The notes beneath the pieces were generated by a model that searched no databases, was not told the DNA's origin, and saw only the letters and a program-made list of their open reading frames with translations. A program made the position numbers and the translations under genes. This document shows positions 52,070 to 60,237 of a stretch of DNA of 64,000 bases, piece after piece (position 1 is the stretch's first letter; every line of letters starts with the position of its first letter). Source of the stretch: Phycisphaeraceae bacterium (GTDB lineage Bacteria; Planctomycetota; Phycisphaerae; Phycisphaerales; SM1A02); NCBI GenBank assembly GCA_015709595.1, contig CP054178.1:124001-188000 (forward strand), read 5' to 3'.

Positions 52070-52681
52070 TCACCCGCGCCCCTTCGGCCTCCATTCCACG
52101 TCCCCCACGCCATGCAGTGCGTTGGCGCGGCGGGCCAGGGCGAAGAGCAGGTCGCTCAGCCGGTTGAGCAGAACCAATCCCTGCGGGTTGATCGGCTGCA
52201 GCCGCGACAGCGCGAGCGTCCGCCGCTCCGCCCGGCGGCAGATGGTCCGCGCCAGGTGCAGACGGGCGGCCAGTTCCGATCCGCCCGGCAGGACGAACGC
52301 CCGCATCGGCGCATTGACGCCATCCACCTCGTCAATCCACGCCTCCGCCTCAGCCACGTCCGCGGCGTCGATGCGGGCGATCTTGCCCTCGTGCGGCGAA
52401 CCGATGGGCGTGGCCAGGTCCGCCCCCAGGTCGAACAGCCGCGACTGCACCTGCCGCAGAATCTCGCCCAGACGCCTCATCCCTGTCCCGACTTCACCAC
52501 TTGCCGCAACCGGCTGGCGCGGTTCGATGGCGCCGAGGCAGGAGGCCGCCGCCAGTCCGACGGCGGCGTTGAGTTCATCCACGTCGCCGTAGGCCTCGAC
52601 GCGAGGGTCGTCCTTGCCCACGCGCGGGCCGCCGAAGAGTCCCGTGCTGCCGTCATCGCCCGTGCGGGTGTAGAGTTTCAT
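52070..52681 (-). CDS. PduO-type ATP:cob(I)alamin adenosyltransferase
   Basis: A 203-residue helical enzyme. N-terminal MKLYTRTGDDGSTGLFGGPRVGKDDPRVEAYGDVDELNAAVG is the ATP-binding signature of PduO-type ATRs. FVLPGGSELAARLHLARTICRRAERRTLAL carries the conserved Arg-rich helix, and NRLSDLLFALARRAN closes the fold. It makes adenosylcobalamin in the cytoplasm. ATG 52681 has TATCCT six bases upstream, marking a probable leaderless start. No cobalamin riboswitch or cob gene is adjacent. Confidence 0.93.
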   Translation of the reverse strand: MKLYTRTGDDGSTGLFGGPRVGKDDPRVEAYGDVDELNAAVGLAAASCLGAIEPRQPVAASGEVGTGMRRLGEILRQVQSRLFDLGADLATPIGSPHEGKIARIDAADVAEAEAWIDEVDGVNAPMRAFVLPGGSELAARLHLARTICRRAERRTLALSRLQPINPQGLVLLNRLSDLLFALARRANALHGVGDVEWRPKGRG

Positions 52682-52687
52682 GCCCCA

Positions 52688-52693
52688 AGGATA
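52688..52693 (-). promoter_or_regulatory. putative leaderless -10 (TATCCT, minus strand)
   Basis: TATCCT ends six bases before ATG 52681 on the minus strand. Confidence 0.5.
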
Positions 52694-52804
52694 CAAGCCC
52701 CCCGCACCCGTTACCCGAAACCCCGATCGAGCCGATCACAGTAGAACCGGGGGAGCCCGCGAGTCGTAGACGAGGCGGCCTGCCCCCGCCGTGGAGAACC
52801 ATCG

Positions 52805-53176
52805 ATGAACCGGACGATCGTCACCGCCTGCCTGCTCGTCGCCTGCTGCCTGCCCGTGGGCGGATGCCTGCTGGCGACCTCGAACTCAACATACGAGACG
52901 GGGCGGCTCGTGTCGTCCAACACGCTGTCTCGCGTGGAAATCGGCAAAACCACCGAATCGTGGCTCATCGGCACGCTGGGCGAGCCATCCTCTCGCTCCA
53001 CCGTGAGCGAGGCGAACCCCAGGGTGGAGATTCTGCGCTACGACTACACCAGGCGGGAAGAGTCGGGCGGGGCGCTCTTCCTCATCTTCGCCGGCTCCTC
53101 GACCAGAAGCACCACCAACAGCACGTGGTTCGAGGTCACGGACGGCGTGGTGACCAGCCACGGCACGGACAAATAA
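52805..53176 (+). CDS. small lipoprotein, BamE/SmpA-like
   Basis: A 123-residue protein with a lipoprotein signal (MNRTIVTACLLVACCLPVGGC; Cys21). The mature part has VEIGKTTESWLIGTLGEPSSRSTVSE, the I-x-x-G-x-T...L-G-x-P pattern of SmpA/OmlA (BamE) domains, then a beta sheet with a closing FEVTDGVVTSHG. BamE is a lipoprotein of the outer-membrane assembly machine; whether this copy has that role or is a related small lipoprotein is open. A GGAG precedes ATG 52805. It is divergent from the adenosyltransferase gene. Confidence 0.68.
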   Translation: MNRTIVTACLLVACCLPVGGCLLATSNSTYETGRLVSSNTLSRVEIGKTTESWLIGTLGEPSSRSTVSEANPRVEILRYDYTRREESGGALFLIFAGSSTRSTTNSTWFEVTDGVVTSHGTDK

Positions 53177-53346
53177 CTGAGGCAACGGCGTTCAGCAATC
53201 CTGACGAGTCCGTGCCCATGCGGCATCGCCACCCATTCACTTCGTCCGGCATCCCGACAGGCCCCAGGCACGTCCGGCGGAACGAGGCGCGAAACGATGT
53301 GAGAAGATGCCGCGTCCTTCTCGACAGATGGTTCGTCGGTCTGATC

Positions 53347-53511
53347 TGCCGGAAACTGGACCTTGCCTGTTCCCGCGGGGAGCTGCCCTGATCCCGGCGC
53401 GGACAGACCCGCTCCCGTTCGGAACTGACCGGACGCCGCGGGCGCCAGACCGGACCCCGATGGGAACAGGTCTGTTGAAAGAGGGAACTCTGAGGAAGGG
53501 CGCAGGAACTT
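53347..53511. repeat. array of degenerate 21-bp tandem repeats
   Basis: Six contiguous 21-base units run from 53347 to 53472 (starts at 53347, 53368, 53389, 53410, 53431, 53452), followed by an 18-base and another 21-base unit to 53511. Several units contain a dyad of the form TTCCCG-NN-CGGGAA. The array lies in the 419-base convergent gap 53177-53595; outside it I see no gene in that gap. Confidence 0.65.
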
Positions 53512-53595
53512 GGCTCGACGCGCGACTCGATCGACCCGGCGACACGGCGCCCGAGCGCGTCCGGACCACCCCGTGCCGATGCACGGCGGCATGCC

Positions 53596-54465
53596 TCAGA
53601 CCCCCTCCACGCCGACCAGCGCGATCCCCCGCTCCTCCGCCGCGGCCAGCACGGCGGGTTTCTCGACGAGAATCACGCGCCCCGCGCCGACCGCGATGCA
53701 GCCCCCCCCGCCGCGCGCCACGGCCTCGATGGTCTGCACGCCGATGGTCGGCACGTCGGCCCGCATGTCGTGGCGCGTGCTGGCGGTCTTGAGAAGCGTC
53801 CAACCCTTCGCCCGGCACAGTTCGCCAGCGCGCTCGATCAGGCGATCCGTGCCCTCGATGGCTTCCACGGCGATCACGTCCCGGTCACGCACGGCGATGG
53901 ATTGGCCAATGTCCAGCTCCACGACCTGCCTGAGCAGCGGCCAGCCGAAGGCGATGTCCCGCTGCTGGGCGGCGGTGGGCTGACGGCGGGTCATCACGCC
54001 GGGGGTGGCCAGGTGGTCGGGGATGTAGGTGGTGGAATCCATGAGCGTGATGCCGCCGCGGGCCAGTTCCTCCGCCACGGCCCGCAGCACGGCGGCGTTG
54101 CGTCGGTCGTGGCGCAGGTGACGATACCACACGACGGCGGCGCGCAGGTCGGGGATCTGGCGGAAGAGGCGCAGCGGGTCGTGCATGCGCTCCTTCTTCA
54201 CGCCGCCCACCATGACGGCACGGGTGATGCCCCAGCGGCGGAGCAGCCGCATCCACTGGCCCAGGCGCACCCAGCCGGCCGAGCGGAAGTCATCGCAGAC
54301 CTCGGGCAGTTCGGGGTCGTACTGACCGGCCAGCCCCACGCAGGAGACGCGGGCGCCGGCGGCTTTCATGCCCCTGGCGATGAGGATGGGCAGCCGCCCC
54401 TGACCGGCGATGAGGCCGAGGCGGGGGGGTGGATTGGGCGACGGAATGGAGTCCGAAGTGTTCAC
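53596..54465 (-). CDS. lpxI: UDP-2,3-diacylglucosamine pyrophosphatase LpxI (DUF1009)
   Basis: A 289-residue protein. Seen: PRLGLIAGQGRLPILIARGMKAAGARV at the N-terminus, AVMVGGVKKERMHDPLRL, ITLMDSTTYIPDHLATPGVMTRRQPT, VVELDIGQSIAVRDRDVIAVEAIEGTDRLI, and RADVPTIGVQTIEAVARGGGGCIAVGAGRVILVEKPAVLAAA at the C-terminus. This is the LpxI pattern known from Caulobacter. It hydrolyses UDP-2,3-diacylglucosamine to lipid X, the substrate that LpxB (6501-7679) uses. Start: GTG 54465 (54468 also possible). The Lrp gene ends 83 bases upstream in the same direction. Confidence 0.9.
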   Translation of the reverse strand: MNTSDSIPSPNPPPRLGLIAGQGRLPILIARGMKAAGARVSCVGLAGQYDPELPEVCDDFRSAGWVRLGQWMRLLRRWGITRAVMVGGVKKERMHDPLRLFRQIPDLRAAVVWYRHLRHDRRNAAVLRAVAEELARGGITLMDSTTYIPDHLATPGVMTRRQPTAAQQRDIAFGWPLLRQVVELDIGQSIAVRDRDVIAVEAIEGTDRLIERAGELCRAKGWTLLKTASTRHDMRADVPTIGVQTIEAVARGGGGCIAVGAGRVILVEKPAVLAAAEERGIALVGVEGV

Positions 54466-54548
54466 CACGCAGGCGCATCGAATTTGCAACCGCCGTCTTT
54501 CCGTGATCTCCGCGTCGGCGACGGCGAAACGGTGTTTCAGAATCGCCG

Positions 54549-55052
54549 CTATTTCAGCCGCATCGACTCCAGCGACACGCACGGTGAGTCCTTCACCTCG
54601 CTGAGCACGAAACTGGTCCGCAGTTTCCCGATACCGGGCACGGCGGCGAGTTTGCGGCTGACGAACTGCTCGTAGTGAGCCATGTCCTCCACCCGCACCT
54701 TCAGGATGAAGTCCTCGTCCCCGGCGCAGTACCAGCACGACTGCACCTCGTCGAGAGCGGTCAACTGGCGGCGGGCCTCCTCCAGCACCGCGGCGCTGTG
54801 CTCCTTGATGCTGATGTGGACGATTGCCGCGATCGACTGGTTCAGGCGCACCGGGTCGAGCAGGGCCGCGTAGCCCTTGATGACGCCCTGCGACTCGAGC
54901 TTCTTCACGCGCTCCAGCGTGCTGGGCGGGCTGATGCCCACGCGCTCGGCGAGCATGGAGTTGGTGATCCGCGCGTTGCCCTGCAACTCGCGCAGAATCG
55001 CCCGGTCGATGGCGTCGAACTTCACCGGTCTGGCCGCGGCCTGCCTGGGCAT
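54549..55052 (-). CDS. Lrp/AsnC-family transcription regulator
   Basis: A 167-residue protein. Winged-helix HTH at about 12-60: DAIDRAILRELQGNARITNSMLAERVGISPPSTLERVKKLESQGVIKGY. The RAM ligand domain follows at about 70-155 (IVHISIKEHSAAVLEEARRQLTALDEVQSCWYCAGDEDFILKVRVEDMAHYEQFV). Such regulators sense amino acids as octamers. The target may include lpxI downstream or a distant gene; sequence does not decide. TACGAT ends nine bases before ATG 55052. Confidence 0.92.
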   Translation of the reverse strand: MPRQAAARPVKFDAIDRAILRELQGNARITNSMLAERVGISPPSTLERVKKLESQGVIKGYAALLDPVRLNQSIAAIVHISIKEHSAAVLEEARRQLTALDEVQSCWYCAGDEDFILKVRVEDMAHYEQFVSRKLAAVPGIGKLRTSFVLSEVKDSPCVSLESMRLK

Positions 55053-55061
55053 ATGGTGGTG

Positions 55062-55067
55062 ATCGTA
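55062..55067 (-). promoter_or_regulatory. putative leaderless -10 (TACGAT, minus strand)
   Basis: TACGAT ends nine bases before ATG 55052 on the minus strand. Confidence 0.45.
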
Positions 55068-55188
55068 GGCGGCGAGGGCGGACCATTGATCCGCCCGCTC
55101 CAGTCAGCCAGGGCGGCCACATGATCGTGCGGTCCCGCGCCGGCGCCTGATCCCCCCACCACGCCCCACCACCCCGTCACCACCACCC

Positions 55189-56328
55189 TCAGTTCCGCAC
55201 TCGCCAGATTACCTGGTCCTGCCGCGCCTGCCAGATGGGGGCGATGGTGAACGCCAGGGCGTTGTACTGCAGCAGAACGCGCATGTTCCCCGTGCCGTCC
55301 TCGATGAACCGGCCGGGGTTGGCGGCGACGATCACATCCGTCACGATGTCCGTGGTGGGCAGCGTGCGCGAGTTGAGCACCTCGTACTGGCTGGTGTCGT
55401 AGTTGAAGGCCATGAGTCGCTGGAAGATGTTGTTCACGCTGGCGTGCGACTCCACGCGAATCAGCAGTTCGGCGGGCGACTGGATCGGCGACTGCCCGCG
55501 CACCTCGATCTGCACCGGTGGTACGGCGGAAGTGCGGAACACGTCGGGGCGCGTCACCACCCGCAAGTCGTCGCTGAGGAACAGGTCGCTGAGAACGCCT
55601 GACACCGGCAGTCCGCGCACGCGGGTGAATGACTCGGGAGTCACCACCACCTCGCCCGGCGTGTAGTCCACGATCAGCACCGGACGGTTCTCCGGCACGG
55701 GGTTCTCCCGGCTGTCGAACCGCTTGGCGGTCACGCTGACGGCCTCGTTGCCGATGAGCACCCAGCCGAAGTTGGCGGCGGGATTGTCCAGCCAGCCCTG
55801 CACGTCCCCCACCATGCCGGATGTGCTGCCCCAGGTGTACGGGCCGAACTGATCGACGACGGCCATGGCGCTGGGTGCGGCCACGAAATCGCCCCCCGGC
55901 CCGCCCCAGAACTGCGTGTCAAAGAACGTGTGCCGCCACGTAGCGTCGCCCGCTTCGGCGGGCGCGCCCGAGCCCTCGTTGCCGAAGGCGTCCGAAGCGC
56001 CCTCTCCCCAGTTGCTGACGACGCGATGAAGCGTCATCTCCTGCGGTCCCGAGATCGTCATCGACATGTTCAGACGCAGCGTCACGCTGTTGATCGTCGC
56101 GCCGGGCGGAATCGCCCCGGCCACATCGAACGCCAGCAGCGCCCTGCGCACGCTGTTCTGAACCTGCGCGGTGCGGCCCGCAAAGAGATGCTGCCCCGCC
56201 CCGTTGCTCCACAACCCGTCAGGATCCTGATACAGCGTGTTGTCCTTCATCGGCGTCAGCTGCACCTGGTCGGCGTGAACCGCCCCGCCAGCCACGATCA
56301 CCAACACCACGACAGCGAAGCACTTCAT
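55189..56328 (-). CDS. secreted DNRLRE-domain protein
   Basis: A 379-residue protein with a signal peptide (MKCFAVVVLVIVAGGAVHADQ). Residues about 20-220 match the DNRLRE-type beta-sandwich: DNTLYQDPDGLWSNGAGQHLFAGRT, RRALLAFDVAGAIPPGATINSVTLRLNMS, ending in NRPVLIVDYTPGEV. The C-terminal ~150 residues are another beta-rich module. These domains are probably carbohydrate- or surface-binding and are common in secreted planctomycete proteins. No PEP-CTERM tail is present here. ATG 56328 has GGAGG/GGAG upstream. Confidence 0.8.
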   Translation of the reverse strand: MKCFAVVVLVIVAGGAVHADQVQLTPMKDNTLYQDPDGLWSNGAGQHLFAGRTAQVQNSVRRALLAFDVAGAIPPGATINSVTLRLNMSMTISGPQEMTLHRVVSNWGEGASDAFGNEGSGAPAEAGDATWRHTFFDTQFWGGPGGDFVAAPSAMAVVDQFGPYTWGSTSGMVGDVQGWLDNPAANFGWVLIGNEAVSVTAKRFDSRENPVPENRPVLIVDYTPGEVVVTPESFTRVRGLPVSGVLSDLFLSDDLRVVTRPDVFRTSAVPPVQIEVRGQSPIQSPAELLIRVESHASVNNIFQRLMAFNYDTSQYEVLNSRTLPTTDIVTDVIVAANPGRFIEDGTGNMRVLLQYNALAFTIAPIWQARQDQVIWRVRN

Positions 56329-56518
56329 GGCTTTTCTCCTCCACTCCACCGCCCGTCCCGGGTCGGACTGTCAGAACAGGGCGATCGCGCATCCCCCGGC
56401 ATCCGCCTCCTTCTCATGTCTTGAATCAACCAAGCACTTGCACGAATCGGCTGAATCACATGACGCCGGGATTCCTGACCCGGCTTCACGCTCGGGAACG
56501 AACCCTGATCAGGCCCCC

Positions 56519-56524
56519 TACCGT
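56519..56524 (+). promoter_or_regulatory. putative leaderless -10 (TACCGT)
   Basis: TACCGT ends seven bases before ATG 56532. A TGAGGG lies between them, so a leadered reading is also possible. Confidence 0.4.
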
Positions 56525-56531
56525 TGAGGGC

Positions 56532-57356
56532 ATGCCCCGCTCCCTGACCGATTCCGTGTTCATCATCACCGGCGCCTCGTCCGGCATCGGCGAGGCGGTC
56601 GCGCTGCAAGCCGCCGGGGCGGGGATGAACCTGGTTCTCACCGCCCGGCGGATGGATCGCCTCGAATCCGTCGCCGCGCGGGCGCGGTCCCTGGGGCGCC
56701 TGGTCGAAACGGTTCCCGGGGACGTGACGGACGAGCGCCACTCCGAACGCCTGCTCGACGCAGCCATGACCCGCTTCGGTCGCGTCGACGCCGTGCTCGC
56801 CAACGCCGGGTACGGACTGGAAACCAGCACGTTGCACATGGACCAGCCGTCATTGCGGCGGATGTTCGAGGTCAACGTCTTCGCCGGGTTCGACCTGCTC
56901 CAGCGGGCCGGGCGGCACCTGGTGGCGCAGGGCCGGGGGGGGCATCTGCTGATGTCCTCCAGTTGCGTCGCCAAGATCACCATGCCCTACTACGCCGCGT
57001 ACTGCGCCACCAAGGCGGCGCAGAACCACCTCTGCCGCGCGCTGCGGCTGGAACTGCGGCCGCACGGCATCGAAGTCTCCAGCATTCTGCCCGTCTCAAC
57101 CACCACCGAATTCCACCGCGTGGCCACCGGCGAGGACCGCGACGCTCCGGCACACACGCCCCGGCTCTTCGTGCAGACCCCGGAGCGCGTGGCCCGCGCC
57201 GTCATCCGCTGCCTGCGGCGGCCTTCGCCCGAAGTCTGGACCAGCCACACCGTACGCTTCGCCTCGGCGCTCATGACCATGTTTCCATCGCTGATGGACT
57301 GGTCGGTGCGCAAGGAGGTGGCGAAGCGGCGCGGCCGCGTGATGGGATCGGAGTAA
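56532..57356 (+). CDS. short-chain dehydrogenase/reductase
   Basis: A 274-residue classical SDR. It has the cofactor loop TGASSGIG at 13-20, NAG at 91-93 and the catalytic tetrad members S143 and Y157-x3-K161 (YCATK). Arg39-Arg40 after the second strand favours NADPH. The C-terminal ~40 residues have a hydrophobic stretch. The substrate is unknown; it resembles the broad DltE/YqjQ-like group. ATG 56532 is selected because it precedes the Rossmann strand directly. It is convergent with the peptidase gene. Confidence 0.9.
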   Translation: MPRSLTDSVFIITGASSGIGEAVALQAAGAGMNLVLTARRMDRLESVAARARSLGRLVETVPGDVTDERHSERLLDAAMTRFGRVDAVLANAGYGLETSTLHMDQPSLRRMFEVNVFAGFDLLQRAGRHLVAQGRGGHLLMSSSCVAKITMPYYAAYCATKAAQNHLCRALRLELRPHGIEVSSILPVSTTTEFHRVATGEDRDAPAHTPRLFVQTPERVARAVIRCLRRPSPEVWTSHTVRFASALMTMFPSLMDWSVRKEVAKRRGRVMGSE

Positions 57357-57429
57357 GGCACGAGGACATCAAGCGGGACACGACCGTCGGGGAGCGGGAC
57401 TCCGGCCTGCCGCCGACCTGCCGCGCCGG

Positions 57430-58686
57430 TCAGCGACGACTCGAACCACCGGCGCGACTGCTCGTCGTGTGCTTTCCTGGCAAGGGAAGCCCGACGATGG
57501 CGTGATGCTTCGCCAGCAGGTCGTCCATGCGTTCACGCATGGGCTTGATCGCGGCGCTGTCCAGCTGGGCGCAGCCGAGCAGCAGCAGGTCGATCAGGCC
57601 GTGGTAGTCGCTCACCGAGATGAACTCCGATCCCACGCGGGCGGGTCTCCTGCCGGCCTGGACGCCGTCGATATCACGCATGTTGTGATAGTTTCCCAGC
57701 GGCAGGCACACACAGGTAGAGCGGTACCCGTACGAGGAGAACGTGGTCGCCTCGCACGTGCCGCCTGGCATGAGCTTGCGCTGCCACCTGAAATCGGGGC
57801 GTGCTTTGGCGTGCTCAAGCAGGATGTCGGTCAGCCGGTTGGTCAGCGTCGGCTCGAAGACGCTCATGCGGTCGCCCACGCGCAGGATCGGCCCGGCGCC
57901 GATGGGGCTCTCGGCGAAGGAGCGTGAGTTCTCCAGGCAGATCAGCCGCGACTTCTTCGAAACGGTGCCCAACTGGCACGCGGCGATGGCGCCGACAAAG
58001 CCGATCTCCTCCGCCCGCGTGAGCAGAACTCCCACATGCTCGAATCCGGGCGCACGATGCGTGACATCCAGCACGGCCAGCGCCGCCGCCACCGCCGCCA
58101 GATCATCACACGCGTGGGTGTGGAGCAGGCCGTCGCGGATGACGGGTTTGGGCAGTTTCCACCGGGCGATGTCGCCGGGCGCGACGGACGCGCAGCGGGC
58201 TGGATGGCGCGGGGTCGCGGTGACGCGCTTGAAGGGCTGGGCGGCGGCGTCCAGCGCGGTGATGGCGGCGATGTGGCGGCGATCCGCGCGATCGAATACC
58301 TCGATGGCGGCGCCGACGAAATAGGGGTCATGCACGCCGCCCCGGAACTCCAGTTGCAGCGTGCCCCCGGGTTCAACACCGGTGACAACAAATGCGGGAT
58401 GATCGAGATGCGCGGTGATGTAGATGGGCTCGGGGCGGGCGCGGCCCGTGGCGCGCGGCTTCTTCACCCGGCCGAGGCGCGCCACCCCCTTCGGCGCGGG
58501 CGTGATGATCAGGTTGCCAGCCCGGTCGCGCTTGAGACGCAGCCCCGGCCGCTCGGCGACCCAGTTCGCGACCCAGCGAATCACCCGATCCTCCCGACCC
58601 GCGGCGGTGGGGATGGCGGTAAGAGCGAGCAGCCAGTCGAGGTGCCGGGCGCGTGTATCGGGCGTCACGGTGGGCGAAGAAGTCAT
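57430..58686 (-). CDS. M42-like metallopeptidase
   Basis: A 418-residue protein of the M42/M20 type. Metal ligands are apparent in YITAHLDHPAFV (His-x-Asp), HTHACDDLAAVAAAL (Asp), LTRAEEIGFVGA (catalytic Glu and ligand Glu) and LPLGNYHNM (His). The order H-D-EE-H is kept. M42 enzymes are cytoplasmic aminopeptidases; relatives act on other substrates, so the specificity is open. The length exceeds the ~350 typical because of inserted loops. TACAAT ends six bases before ATG 58686, which fixes the start. It is divergent from ribB. Confidence 0.82.
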   Translation of the reverse strand: MTSSPTVTPDTRARHLDWLLALTAIPTAAGREDRVIRWVANWVAERPGLRLKRDRAGNLIITPAPKGVARLGRVKKPRATGRARPEPIYITAHLDHPAFVVTGVEPGGTLQLEFRGGVHDPYFVGAAIEVFDRADRRHIAAITALDAAAQPFKRVTATPRHPARCASVAPGDIARWKLPKPVIRDGLLHTHACDDLAAVAAALAVLDVTHRAPGFEHVGVLLTRAEEIGFVGAIAACQLGTVSKKSRLICLENSRSFAESPIGAGPILRVGDRMSVFEPTLTNRLTDILLEHAKARPDFRWQRKLMPGGTCEATTFSSYGYRSTCVCLPLGNYHNMRDIDGVQAGRRPARVGSEFISVSDYHGLIDLLLLGCAQLDSAAIKPMRERMDDLLAKHHAIVGLPLPGKHTTSSRAGGSSRR

Positions 58687-58692
58687 GGGCGG

Positions 58693-58698
58693 ATTGTA
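58693..58698 (-). promoter_or_regulatory. putative leaderless -10 (TACAAT, minus strand)
   Basis: TACAAT ends six bases before ATG 58686 on the minus strand, and is the closest of the set to the TATAAT consensus. Confidence 0.55.
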
Positions 58699-58777
58699 CG
58701 GAGCGCGGAAGGCATCGAGGAATCGAAACACACCGTTCGCGGAACAGACAACACCTCTCCGCGCCGGCCCACCCGAA

Positions 58778-58783
58778 TACACT
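58778..58783 (+). promoter_or_regulatory. putative leaderless -10 (TACACT)
   Basis: TACACT ends seven bases before ATG 58791. A leaderless mRNA would leave no room for an FMN riboswitch, and none was seen. Confidence 0.5.
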
Positions 58784-58790
58784 TCCGCCC

Positions 58791-59981
58791 ATGCCATTTG
58801 CGCCCATCGAGGACATTCTGGCCGACCTGCGCGCCGGGCGGATGATCGTGCTGGTGGACAACGAGAACCGCGAGAACGAGGGCGACCTTGTCTGCGCGGG
58901 TGAACTGATCACGCCCGAAATCATCCGCTTCATGACCCGCCACACGCCCGGCTATCTCTGTCTGGCGATGACCGCCGCCGACTGCGACCGGCTGGACCTG
59001 CACCCGCAGACGGGCATCAACACATCGCTCCGCGGCACGGCGATGGCGGTATCGATTGACGGACACCCACGGCATGGCGTGGGGACGGGCATCAGCGCTT
59101 CCGACCGGGCGAAGACGGTGCGCATCGCGGTCGATCCCAACAGCCGACCGGATGACCTGGTGAGGCCGGGGCACATGGTTCCGCTGCGGGCGCGCGAGGG
59201 CGGCGTGCTGGTCCGCACCGGGCAGACCGAGGGCTCGGTGGACCTGGCGCGGCTGGCCGGCTGCCGACCCGCTGCGGTCATCAGCGAGATCAGCCGCGAT
59301 GACGGCGAAATGGCCCGGCTGCCTGAACTCGAGCAGTTCTGCGCCGCGCACGGGCTGAAGATGTGCTCGGTGGAGCAGATCATCGAGTACCGGCTGGCCC
59401 GCGAGCGATTGGTCGAACGACTGGAGCCGAAGGCCGGCACGGTGATCGAAACTCCCCAGGGGTCGTTCAACCTCATCGCCTTCCGCACGGCGATCGACCC
59501 CCTGCCTCACGTGGCCCTCACCGTGGGCGGGGTGGGCGACCTTGACGCCCTCGGCCACCCGGTGCGGATCGACGAGCCGGTGCTGGTGCGCATGCACCGG
59601 CGCGATCTGCTGGGGGACGTGTTCGAGGAACTCTCCAACCCCACGCGGCGCGATCTGCTGGCGTCGATGCGGATGATCCAGCAGGCGCGGCGCGGCGCCA
59701 TCGTCTACCTGCGGCCGGAAGGGTACGGCAACGACCTGCGCAGCCGCCTGCTTCGCCTGCAGCGACATGCAACCGATGATGTCAACACCCCCGACCTGAC
59801 GCGGCCCGAAGGCGTCGGCGGAAAGGCCCAGCCGATGGATCAGCGCGAGATCGGCGTCGGTGTGCAGATTCTGCTTGATCTGGGACTGACGAGACTGAGA
59901 ATCCTGACGAATCATCCCAAGACCCTGCCGGGCTTGCACGCCTTCGGGCTCGAGGTGGTGGAGCAGGTGGGGATCGGGTGA
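58791..59981 (+). CDS. ribB: 3,4-dihydroxy-2-butanone 4-phosphate synthase with degenerate GTP cyclohydrolase II domain
   Basis: A 396-residue RibBA-type fusion. The N-terminal ~200 residues are RibB with VDNENRENEGDLVCAGE, HTPGYLCLAMT and RPGHMVPLRAREGGVLVRTGQTEGSVDL, intact for making DHBP from ribulose 5-phosphate. The C-terminal half keeps the RibA fold (MHRRDLLGDVF, YLRPEGYGNDLR, REIGVGVQILLDLG, ILTNHPKTL) but lacks the three zinc Cys: the SEC and RCDCG positions read RRD and NPTR. GTP cyclohydrolase activity is therefore unlikely, as in the RibBX type, and a separate RibA is expected elsewhere. Confidence 0.9.
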   Translation: MPFAPIEDILADLRAGRMIVLVDNENRENEGDLVCAGELITPEIIRFMTRHTPGYLCLAMTAADCDRLDLHPQTGINTSLRGTAMAVSIDGHPRHGVGTGISASDRAKTVRIAVDPNSRPDDLVRPGHMVPLRAREGGVLVRTGQTEGSVDLARLAGCRPAAVISEISRDDGEMARLPELEQFCAAHGLKMCSVEQIIEYRLARERLVERLEPKAGTVIETPQGSFNLIAFRTAIDPLPHVALTVGGVGDLDALGHPVRIDEPVLVRMHRRDLLGDVFEELSNPTRRDLLASMRMIQQARRGAIVYLRPEGYGNDLRSRLLRLQRHATDDVNTPDLTRPEGVGGKAQPMDQREIGVGVQILLDLGLTRLRILTNHPKTLPGLHAFGLEVVEQVGIG

Positions 59982-59989
59982 GGGGAGAG

Positions 59990-60092
59990 AGTGCTGAGTG
60001 CTGAGTGCTGAGTGCTGAGTGCTGAGGTGTTGTCGCTTCTCGGTTGTCAGTTCCCGGTTTTCAGTGCTGTCGGCTGACGGCTCTCGCGCCAA
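59990..60092. repeat. heptamer repeat array
   Basis: Five perfect tandem copies of AGTGCTG (59990-60024) continue into about ten degenerate seven-base steps (CTCGGTT, GTCAGTT, CCCGGTT, CTGACGG types). Confidence 0.65.
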
Positions 60093-60129
60093 CGGTGTGG
60101 CTTGATGTCCAGTGCCTGACGCCTTCCAT

Positions 60130-60195
60130 CCGGAATCCGCCGCAGGAATCCACCCCCGGAATCCACCCCCCGGAATCCACCCCCCGGAATCTACC
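60130..60195. repeat. 13/14-bp tandem repeat (GGAATCCACCCCCC)
   Basis: About five tandem units starting with GGAATC, two of 13 bases and two of 14 bases before a degenerate last copy. Fourteen is twice the heptamer length. The array lies 40 bases before the LolA-like gene. Confidence 0.65.
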
Positions 60196-60237
60196 CTCGA
60201 CGCCGCGTGTCTTAGTGCTGGAACGGAGCACACAACC

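Noticed and set aside
53347-53511. CRISPR array
   Set aside because: The units are contiguous and degenerate, with no spacers and no cas genes.
53044-53592. A minus-strand frame through the 21-bp repeats and the lipoprotein gene
   Set aside because: It stays open only because 21 is a multiple of three; it is antisense to a good lipoprotein and has no start signal.
58687-58790. FMN riboswitch before ribB
   Set aside because: The gap is only 104 bases, lacks the conserved FMN-element sequences, and has a TACACT next to the start codon that points to a leaderless mRNA.
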